This document shows, piece after piece, positions 56,405 through 64,000 of a stretch of DNA of 64,000 nucleotides. Where the stretch lies: assembly GCF_000003815.2 (NCBI RefSeq), contig NC_049996.1, forward strand, positions 14,613,149-14,677,148. The letters are read 5' to 3'. The notes beneath the pieces are model-generated. The model was not told the origin of the DNA. It ran no database searches and was given only the letters and a program-made list of their open reading frames with translations. The translations under genes and the position numbers were made by a program. Within the stretch, counting starts at the first letter, position 1; each line of letters begins with the position of its first letter. Source of the DNA: Branchiostoma floridae. Its lineage: Eukaryota > Chordata > Leptocardii > Amphioxiformes > Branchiostomatidae.

Positions 56405-57283
56405 TCCTGGTACAGGCAAACACTTCCAGTCACAAGTCATTCTTACAGAGTTTTTTAAGCGTGGTGTCGTGTTGTACTAGGGTCCTGACATGTCGCATAG
56501 TCAGAACTGGACAGGCAATCGCCCGGTACAGGAAACCACTTCCAGTCACAAGCCATTCTCATTTTCACAAGCAACCACCTGTCTTCAGCAACCATTTTTT
56601 TCAGGCACCTGTGCTTTAGTCGTGTTAGGTCACTAACGGGTCGGTCTAGAATTATTTCCGAGCGTTTTCGAGGTCTGCTACTATCAAAGATTTGATGTAG
56701 AGTCTACCAAATGATTCTGTTGATTGAAAAATATATAGTCCAAATAGGACACTTTCAGTACTATTTTCAAATCCACAGAAAGGCCTGATGGAGTCTTACG
56801 TTCTCTGGAAGACAAAGAGGGATACACAAAGGTGGGAGGATGGTATTGACACTACGTAAAACAGAAAACTCATAAGGGTGGAGAAAAGTGGTTACCAGAT
56901 CTTCTGTGGTTCCCCAATAGTCAAATAGACTAAGGGATATATAGTGACCGGGGGGGGGGGGTGAGAGCCCAAGGAGTCTGGTTGCCCGACTAACTCCTCT
57001 TGCTGGCATACATGGCCTTTTTGGCCAATTTCTGTTATTCTTTTCAGCAGCCCAAAGAGTCTGGTAGAGACTATGAAGAAATTCAACAATGAACTACATT
57101 AATTTAGCAAAATGACATTACATCAATAACATTAGATCCACATGGTTCTAGACAATGGCGGCAATTCCATATACACGGCACATTGACTACGAATGCAATG
57201 GGCCGGTCAGTATAGTCATAAAAATATGATGACCAATAGAGGGGTTGAAGCAGCATGAAATATGGTGGAAGTGACCGTAAGGG
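56405..57283. other. Mixed low-copy repeats, no gene
   Basis: CAGGTCCTGACATGTCGCATAG-like text near 56485 repeats 56205-56230, and CACTTCCAGTCACAAG(T/C)CATTC occurs at 56424 and 56530, so the DNA around the MITE is itself duplicated. A poly(G) run is at 56949-56960. GAGTCTGGTAGAGACTAT near 57058 is an inverted match to the element ends at 35560. Confidence 0.5.
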
Positions 57284-57369
57284 TCCCGCAGTGGTCATCC
57301 TTTAGCCACTTTAGACACGTCCAGTGGGCAGTCATGCGACCCGTGGGGCCAATTGGTCAGCGGCAATTC

Positions 57370-57490
57370 TTCAGGCCAAACCTGCGTGGCAAATGTGAAC
57401 ATGTATGTGTAAGGCCGGTGCAATAGAATAGTGGATAGAGTGCTTGCGGGTTCACATCCCGGTCGGGTCATCATTTAAAAATGGTACTTT
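57370..57490 (+). mobile_element. SINE-like repeat, copy 1
   Basis: CAAATGTGAACATGTATGTG, CCGGTGCAATAGAATAGTGG and GGGTTCACATCCCGGTC are repeated, diverged, at 57781-57900. GTGGATAGAGTGC and GGTTCACATCC resemble the A and B boxes of a tRNA promoter, so this may be an old tRNA-derived SINE. Confidence 0.55.
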
Positions 57491-57496
57491 GACATA

Positions 57497-57775
57497 ACGT
57501 ACGTTGTCTAGTGGTTAGAGGCCCTGCCTCTGGAACTAGAAGCCGTGAGTTTGATTCTGTCTGTGTCGCTCACCTGACATGTACGCTACCGGAAAGGGTT
57601 GCAGTCTTTAGAACGGGGCGTTAAGTCGTGGTCCACTGTTCATTGTGCTTGTAGGAAAGAGCTATGTGAATTTCCCTGCACAATGAACCTGTGAATACTG
57701 TACATAGCATCTGTCTTCTCTGTCTCAACCTCTATGAGGTACTGTAAACCGACTCGACATCACTTTCAATTCCAC
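57497..57775 (+). mobile_element. tRNA-derived SINE
   Basis: The head GTCTAGTGGTTAGAGGCCC, then CCTCTGGAACTAGAAGCCGTG and AGTTTGATTCTG, has the A-box and B-box spacing of a tRNA promoter and the wording common to animal tRNA SINEs. The body includes ACGGGGCGTTAAGTCGTGGT and a GTGCTTGTAGG segment. No clear tail or target duplication was found. It sits between the two copies of the SINE-like repeat at 57370 and 57781. Confidence 0.68.
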
Positions 57776-57780
57776 TTGGT

Positions 57781-57900
57781 CTTCAGCAACCTTCAAGCCA
57801 AAGCTAAGTGGCAAATGTGAACATGTATGTATATAAGACCGGTGCAATACTGCCAATAGACTAGTTGATAGAGTGTTCGCACGGGTTCAAACGCCGGCCA
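57781..57900 (+). mobile_element. SINE-like repeat, copy 2
   Basis: A diverged second copy of 57370-57490: CAAATGTGAACATGTATGTA, CCGGTGCAATACTGCCAATA and CGGGTTCAAACGCCGGCC. The B-box-like part is kept. Confidence 0.55.
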
Positions 57901-59562
57901 AAACCGACACAAGCAGAGGATAACAATCGGTTCACTTTCCGCTACAGCTTAAAATAGCTATTGGACTACCTTTACCATTACCTTTATCTATGTATAAATT
58001 TTAGTAAATTACATTCTGCTTAGCACTGAGAAATTCTGAGAAAGAGTATGTAGTTTACCGATAACTGGTTGACCAGCCGCCTGCTTTAGCGCTCACACAG
58101 TTGTGTGGCCCAAGGGCTATAGAGACAGAGATGGGCGCCGCCATATACACCATAAAGGCTAGATTGTTAGATTTCCAACAGAAATGTGGATGCAAGCAGG
58201 CCTGGATGCAAGGACGCCGGGACTCTTGATTTGTATTCATTAAGTCCTTCTGGTATTAATTTATCTGTAACGTTACATATTATTCGGATTTGTGATATGT
58301 GTACATACAAGTACATATACACTACACAGTCCGTATCTATAAAAAACGTTTTTACTGTTCTAAATTGATCCATGTAGTTTGTAAGATGACCGATCACTCG
58401 CCAGTTATGTTGATATCGAATATGACAGGTGGGTATGACAAATGATAATGTTATGTAAAGTTATACAAAATTTCCCAATATCCGAGGTAACTGACCGTGC
58501 AGACTGACATCTATAAATGGCCGAGATGGACATCAAAGAAATATTATAGACTCATTCAAATTCGCTTGTCAAAATTGAAAGTGCTCAAAGATTTAAAGAA
58601 AATTACATCCCATCCAAATTTAGGAGATTACATAACTGATTTAATTTTTGTCAAGAACACATTTTGTGTAACGTTGTAATGTATGGCTTTTGAAAATTCT
58701 CAATGTACGTTTGCTTGGCTAGGCAAGTTCGTCGTGCGATAGAAAATGACAGTAACATTCCTGAGAAAGTCTTGGTTGTGTCGCACGAAATACAAAACTG
58801 TCTTGTGACAAAATTGGTGTCTTAGATCCTTGTTGTCGTTTTTGTCTTAACCTAATAGAAAATTCTACCACAGCAAAACGCACGACATCCGCGCATGTGA
58901 CCGCAGCAAAGCGCAAACGAGCGCGACACGGTGTGTGGGTTCAATGACCTGGTGACGTCAATAGATGATGTGACAAAGGTCGTGATCGTTTTATGACAAT
59001 TTTGATGAGTGATAAAGGAAAAAAAATGAACGTTTATCATGAAATTTTTGAGGGTCGTTTCCCCTGGGCACACAACTGGACACGACAATCTGACAGGACA
59101 CGTTCGGGCGGTGCCCTGTTGTGAAGTTCCGATCATATATATATAACGCCACTTCACCTTTATCCACGGGGTAACCTATATACGTTGTTTTCAAAAACAA
59201 GATATTTAGGGCTATCATGCCGACGAAATGTGAGTTCAAACTGCTATAATTTGAAAATATTACAATTTGAAACAACCGACAACTCGATATCCCGAAATGT
59301 GCTGTTTTGACAAACAACGGATAAAGGTTACACCACGGACAAAGGTGAACTAGCGTTACAATAAAAAGCCACTAGGGTGCCCAACGTCGAAATAGATACC
59401 GTCCTTCATTATCACTCATCAATTTTTCCTGTTACGCTGTTCGCATACACGTAAACATACAAACATAACCTCTCTACATCATGGACAGTTTGAACACAAT
59501 GCCCATATCTTAGGCTCACGTCACATTTCCAACCCGGGGCCCGGCCGGACTGTTTGTTGAAA
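57901..59562. other. Unique DNA with one dispersed motif
   Basis: No gene recognised. The phrase GTGTGGCCCAAGGGCTATAG, then GAGATGGGCGCCGCC, at 58100-58145 is repeated at 62470-62512, so it belongs to an interspersed repeat. Remaining sequence is AT-rich with frames under 110 codons. Confidence 0.4.
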
Positions 59563-59937
59563 CAATAAGTAGAAACGTATACATAAAAATAACCACAAAT
59601 AATGCCCTCGGCTATTCTCTTTACGTTCTGCGTTGTCTGGTGTCTTTTATATCATACTTTTCGCCCGATCCCCTTTTTAAAATACGACAGTGCCTTTTCT
59701 CTACAGAATAGGCAGGTCAAAAGTAATAAAGTACAGTGCTTGTTGACACAAAAATAGAAAAGTATGCGTAAAAATATACACAAATAATGCCCTCGGCTAT
59801 TCCCTGTACGTTCTGCGTAGTTTGGTGTCTTTTATGTCATACTTTTCGGCCGGACCCCAGTTTGGAAATACGACGCAGGCCTTACAGTGCCTTTTCCCCA
59901 CAGAATAGGCGGGTCAAAAGTAATATAGTACAGTGCC
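59563..59937 (+). repeat. About 188-bp tandem duplication
   Basis: AATAATGCCCTCGGCTATTC, ACGTTCTGCGT, TCATACTTTTCG, CAGTGCCTTTTC and AAAAGTAATA(A/T)AGTACAGTG occur in both halves (from about 59563 and 59752). Confidence 0.9.
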
Positions 59938-60037
59938 ATTGCCAATTATACTTCTCAAATTAGGTCATCTTGCCGTGTCATTGTCGGTTCGGCTGTCCGG
60001 GTTGTTGATTAGTCAGGACGAGGGACAGGTCACCAGA

Positions 60038-60680
60038 GCTGCGCCCTACTTTACACAGGAAAGGGCAGCCGTTTCTACAGAGGGAATGAAAAGGGCTGTC
60101 ACAAATATATACCAGCTGAAAACAGACAGCAAAGACAATATGTATACAACTTAACAAGGAAAGGGCAGCCGTTTCTACAGAGGTATTGAAAAGGGTTGTC
60201 ACAAATATAAACCAGCTGAAAACAGACTGTGTCCCTTCTGCGAAGACAATATTGAAGATGTATACTACTTTACACAGGAAAGGACAGCCATTTCTACGCA
60301 GGTATTGAAAAGGGTTGTCACAAATATATACCAGCTGAAAACAGACAGCAAAGACAATATGTATACAACTTAACACAGCAAAGGGCAGGCATTTCTGCAG
60401 AGGTATTGAAAAGGGTTGTCACAAATATATACCAGCTGAAAACAGACAGCAAAGACAATATGTATACAACTTAACAAGGAAAGGGCAGCCGTTTCTACAG
60501 CGGTATTGAAAAGGACTGTCACACAAAAATATACCAACTGAAAACAGTCTTTGTCCCTTCTGTAAAGACAGTAGATGTATACTATTTTATGTGCCCCACC
60601 TGCAAAGACAATATTGAAGGTGGAGACCGTTTCCTAATGGTATGTCATTCTTACAATATGAAGAAAGAAAAAATTTAATG
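60038..60680 (+). repeat. Tandem array built from a LINE C-terminal coding segment
   Basis: Five units, marked by AAGGGCAGCCGTTTCTACAG, start at about 60061, 60161, 60281, 60381 and 60481 (spacing 100, 120, 100, 100). The fullest unit, in one plus-strand frame from about 60226, encodes RLCPFCEDNIEDVYYF. The right end encodes CPTCKDNIEGGDRFLMVC and then HSYN from 60592. CPxC...(E)DxxxFL..C is the zinc-finger-like C-terminal motif of many non-LTR retrotransposon polyproteins. Most units lack the finger codons, so the array is a non-coding expansion of a dead fragment. Confidence 0.7.
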
Positions 60681-61120
60681 ACTACATGTAATAAGAAAAC
60701 AGCACTATCTGAAACATGTCTAATCTTTATTGACGGTTTTCGAACTTGATTGTAGAAACAGAATGAAACATTATTTTGATTTAGATCTACATCGTTTTTA
60801 AACATGTTTTTACCATTTGTGATGGAATTTGATATGGATTTGATATATAGATTTGTTGGTTACTATAGAAATTTCAGTTAATCACGACCCCCCCCCCCCC
60901 CCCTTTTTATACGACAACAATTCACATCCTATACCCAGGGTCGATGCTCTCGTTCCCAGAGTAACACATAGGCGGTAACAATTTTGTAAACGTCTACTTC
61001 AGAACAAAAGCAGATTTGCATTCGGCTTATATTATCTGTTTGTACTCTAATTTATGTAGTTGCTTTCTGTCTGACATTCTACTCCAACACAATGTATTTT
61101 GTACTAAACTTAGCACAAAT
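60681..61120. other. No gene recognised
   Basis: AT-rich DNA downstream of the LINE fragment, including a poly(C) run at 60888-60902. The first part may be the fragment's 3' untranslated region. Confidence 0.4.
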
Positions 61121-61447
61121 GCAGAATACACTAAACTATAAGATATCGTTTAAATGAGTTTTTGTTTGTGAAGCTACCATTCTCAATGTTTCTCGATGTT
61201 GGATGCCATTTAAACTATTAAGACGTTACCTGGATGGCAAAATAGAAAATCTGAGCGAAAGTCGATATCAACGAGTAAGATTCTCAACTTGGCAGAATAC
61301 ACTAAACTATGAGCTATTGTTCAGAAAGGAATATCCGTATGTGAAGCTACCGTTCTCATTGTATATCGATGTTGGATGACATTTAAACATTTGAGACGAT
61401 ACCTGGATGGCCAAATAGAATATCGGAAGGGGACGTCGATATCACCG
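61121..61447 (+). repeat. 171-bp tandem duplication
   Basis: GCAGAATACACTAAACTAT, GTGAAGCTACC(A/G)TTCTCA, TCGATGTTGGATG(C/A)CATTT and TACCTGGATGGC(A/C)AAATAG occur from 61121 and 61292. Confidence 0.9.
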
Positions 61448-61907
61448 AAAAGAGATAAAAAGCAAGCGCGATTTGGGCAGCTTATCAGAAGTCCCCGAAT
61501 CCGGCGCCCACTCAATAAGTGAATAATTTCACTCTAAAAAAAAGTGACCGGCGCAGAGATTAATTTACCAATACATCTCAATCAGGCAGTGTTGCAGCGC
61601 ACTGGCGCAGCCATCTCCCGCTATCTCATTTCCAACAGCAGCGAATAAAGTGGTAATCTATCTACTGCGAGCGCCACAAAATGGAAAATTAGTTGTGGTC
61701 CCTTGGGCCCGCACCGCATCGAAAAGCAACTTGACCCCTCTCTCCCCCACCATAAATGAACGTCCCGAGATCCTCCTATCCGCAGGGCCGCCGGGACCGC
61801 AGCGGAATACATTTGCGGCACGAAATTGATACCACAAATCCTGCGCGCTGATTGGCTAGCTCAGGGGATTCATCCCCATGACAACGCCGCTAATCATGTC
61901 TATTTGT
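61448..61907. promoter_or_regulatory. Candidate regulatory block
   Basis: A unique, CpG-containing island between two tandem repeats. It has CTTATCAG (GATA-type) near 61480, AGATTAATTTACC near 61556, CATAAATGAAC near 61751, an ATTGG near 61850 and GCTAATCATG near 61889. No frame has coding character. This is a motif-based suggestion only. Confidence 0.25.
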
Positions 61908-62365
61908 AAGGCTACCTGACCACGTCAGCTACCTGGATCTTGTCGAATGCTTTGCTAAAATCGGCCAACGCTAGAAATGCAAAAAAATTTAACTTTTATT
62001 CGTGATGCGTTGCAAAAATCGGCTAACGCTGGAACTTCAACAAATTTAAACTTAAGTTCGGCTTGACATTTTACAGTCCAAAACAAGGCTACCTGACCAT
62101 GCCAGTTACCTGGATCTTGTCGAATGCGCGGCTAAAATCGGCTAACGTTAGAAATTTAAAAAAAAAATTAAACTTTCATTCGTGATGCGGTGCAAAAATT
62201 GGCTAACGCTAGAAATTCAACAAATTTAAACTAAAGTTCGGCTTGAAACTTTACAGTCCGAAACAAGGCTGCCTGATCAGGTTACTAGGATCTTTTCAAA
62301 TGCGTGGCTAAAATCGGCTAACGCTAGAAATTCAACAACTTTAAACTTGGACTTTTCCAGTCCAT
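61908..62365 (+). repeat. About 178-bp tandem repeat, two and a half copies
   Basis: AAGGCTACCTGACCA(C/T)G marks units at 61908 and 62085, and a variant marks 62265. Each has CTGGATCTTGTCGAATGC, AAAATCGGCTAACGCTAGAA (twice per full unit) and AGTTCGGCTTGA. Each unit therefore contains an internal half-repeat. Confidence 0.92.
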
Positions 62366-62864
62366 AAGAAACACAGGATGAGAGATAATGAAAACATACC
62401 CGAAACCCTGAAAAAAGTCGTTATCCACAAAAGCTTGTTATGTTTTATCTTTAAAACTTGCTTGCATAACTGTGTGGCCCAAGGGGTATAGAAACGGAGA
62501 TGGGCGCCGCCCTATACCCTTGCCTCTTCTCTCGTGACATCAATGAAAAACGATTTGAGCTTTCATATGAATAAACAAAAGTTCAAACAATCAAACAAAA
62601 GTTTGGGAAGGACTTAAACTCTTTTAAAACTACCTTTAAAATCATGGAGAGCTATTATCATATTTGTCCCATCAATTGCTACGTGTAGATTGGGATTGTG
62701 GTATACAAATAAACGTAGGACCCATTGTCAACAAAATAACCCATCTAGTACGTAAAGTCTGTATTTGGAATAAAAATAAATTCTCCGGTAAGTTTGCAAC
62801 GTATTTTCAACATATTAAAAGTTCCTAGGGGTATGTTGGCCGTGGTGCTGAATAGCCGTCCTGT
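62366..62864. other. Unique DNA with one dispersed motif
   Basis: It contains the second copy (62470-62512) of the GTGTGGCCCAAGGGG / GAGATGGGCGCCGCCC phrase seen at 58100. Nothing else is recognised. Confidence 0.5.
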
Positions 62865-63975
62865 GCAGTCCATGGCAACTGTCTACATTCCAAGTTTTCA
62901 AGTTTTAACATGGTCTGTGTAGTATCTGGTAACAGTCTAGATTCCAAATTACAAGTATTAGGACCAGAACATGGTCTGTGTAGTATCTGGTAACAGTCTG
63001 GATTCCAAGGTACAAGTTTTAGGACCAGAACATGGTCTGTGTAGGCCCTGGCAACAGTCTAGAATCCAAGTTACAGGTTTATTTTCTATCTAACTTCTAT
63101 GAACATACACAGTACTGACAGAAAGTAAAGGCAGACTTTTCTTTTCTTTTACCTCCCCGCCTGAAATCAGGCACCCACTTTTACACCTGGGTGGAGCGAG
63201 GGAAGTCGTGTAATAACGTGCCTTTTCCTGGGACAGTTCAAAGTTGTAGGACTACGATATGATCTAAATTTATATAGTCTTTAATAACAGTTTAGATTCC
63301 AATTGCAAGGTACAAGTTTTGGCACCAGAACATGGCCTGTGTAGGCCCTGGTAACAGTCTAGATTCTAAGTTACAAGTTTAGGGACAAGAACATGGGCTA
63401 TGTAGTCCCTGGTATCAGTCTTGATTCCACGTTACAAGTTTAGGGACCAGGACATGGCCTGTACTGTGTAGTCCATGACAACAGTTTAGATACCAAGGTA
63501 CAAGTTTTGGGACCAGGACATGGTCACGAGTTTCACGTGTAGTCCCTGGTAACAGTCTAGATTCCAAGTTTTAGCAAGGGACCAGGACATGGCCTGTGTA
63601 GTCTCTGGTGGGAACAATCTAGATTCCAAGTTACAAGTTTAGGGACCAGGACATGGCCTGTACTGTGTAGTCCGTGACAACAGTTTAGATACCAAGGTAC
63701 AAGTTTGGGGACCAGGACATGGTCACGAGTTTCACGTGTAGTCCCTGGTAACAGTCTAGATTCCAAGTTACAAGTTCTAGGACCGGGATATGGCTTGTAT
63801 GGTCCCTGGTAACAATCTAGATTCCAAGTTACAAGTTCTAGGACCGGGATATGGCTTGTATGGTCCCTGGTAACAATCTAGATTCCAAGTTACAAGTTTT
63901 AGCACTGGGGTATGGCTTGTATAGTCCCTGGTTACAATAATCTAGATTCCAAGTTTCAAGTTTAGGGACATGGTC
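62865..63975 (+). repeat. 60-bp minisatellite at right edge
   Basis: About 16 units of GGACCAGGACATGGCCTGTG, TAGTCCCTGGTAACAGTCTA and GATTCCAAGTTACAAGTTTA, with spacing near 60 bp. Two larger blocks (about 63405-63560 and 63640-63780) are near copies, showing higher-order duplication. A non-repeat insert lies at about 63075-63265. A minus-strand frame here is an artefact. Confidence 0.93.
63075..63265. mobile_element. Insert inside the minisatellite
   Basis: The minisatellite pattern is interrupted by unrelated DNA containing AATCAGGCACCCACTTTTAC, ACCTGGGTGGAGCGAGG and AACGTGCCTTTTCCTGGGAC. The ACCTGGGTGGAG...GTGCCTT wording resembles an interspersed repeat widespread in marine animal genomes, from memory only. 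No clear flanking duplication was found. Confidence 0.4.
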
Positions 63976-64000
63976 ACGAGATTCACGTGCCGCCTCGATC

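Noticed and set aside
59978-60376. 132-codon minus-strand frame
   Set aside because: It is the antisense of the LINE-derived tandem array. The sense strand carries the recognisable CPxC motif.

Overview
This is a 64-kb piece of an animal genome, not a bacterial or phage one. It has no dense open reading frames, it carries assembly gaps, and it is packed with short transposable elements, tandem repeats and tRNA-derived SINE sequence. Hairpin MITEs with ends reading AATCTCCAAGCAGAT or TAGTCTCCAAGCAGAC, CR1-like LINE 3' ends ending near GTTGTGCAATAAA, and a very high density of 60-200 bp minisatellites together look like a lancelet (amphioxus, Branchiostoma). That identification rests on remembered repeat families and was not checked by a search.

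I found no protein-coding gene that I can name. The window reads as intergenic and/or long-intron DNA. Open frames are short, and the longest free of gaps is 191 codons at 6225-6800 with no recognisable domain. A few stretches have some coding character: a minus-strand region at 18136-18658 that needs one frame change, two candidate 3'-terminal exons at 42931-43047 and 46064-46183, a 41-codon membrane-anchor frame at 40268-40393, and a TATA-led 61-codon frame at 28691-28876. All are low confidence.

Layout. 1-8.4 kb: a 104-bp tandem repeat, then mostly unique DNA with a GC-rich block (4.6-5.0 kb) and a homeodomain/octamer-rich block (7.4-8.3 kb). 8.4-14.4 kb: hairpin MITEs, a 1.1-kb minisatellite, a TTAA-flanked MITE and a pair of X-boxes. 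14.4-21.5 kb: low-repeat DNA with the minus-strand candidate. 21.5-32.3 kb: tandem repeats, a tRNA-like SINE, a nested MITE insertion, a TTAGGGTTAGG-bearing complex array, a perfect X-box, and two gaps. 32.4-33.0 kb: two long hairpin elements, one with clear target-site duplications. 33-37.8 kb: more MITEs and two gaps. 37.8-40 kb: a degenerate tandem array. 40-43.7 kb: mostly unique, with an octamer/X-box cluster. 43.7-47.2 kb: four different tandem-repeat families side by side. 47.5-54.6 kb: MITE, a 590-base gap, minisatellites, microsatellites and a pair of bipartite hairpins. 56-64 kb: MITE, SINEs, an array built from a LINE C-terminal zinc-finger segment, further tandem duplications and a terminal 60-bp minisatellite.

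Functional reading. The strongest regulatory signals are RFX-type X-boxes at 11.5, 30.6 and 41.6 kb, two of them near CCAAT or octamer motifs. Such sites usually mark promoters of ciliary genes. Their target genes are not visible here. The strongest structural signals are dated mobile-element events (nested insertion, target duplications) and the expansion of transposon pieces into tandem arrays.
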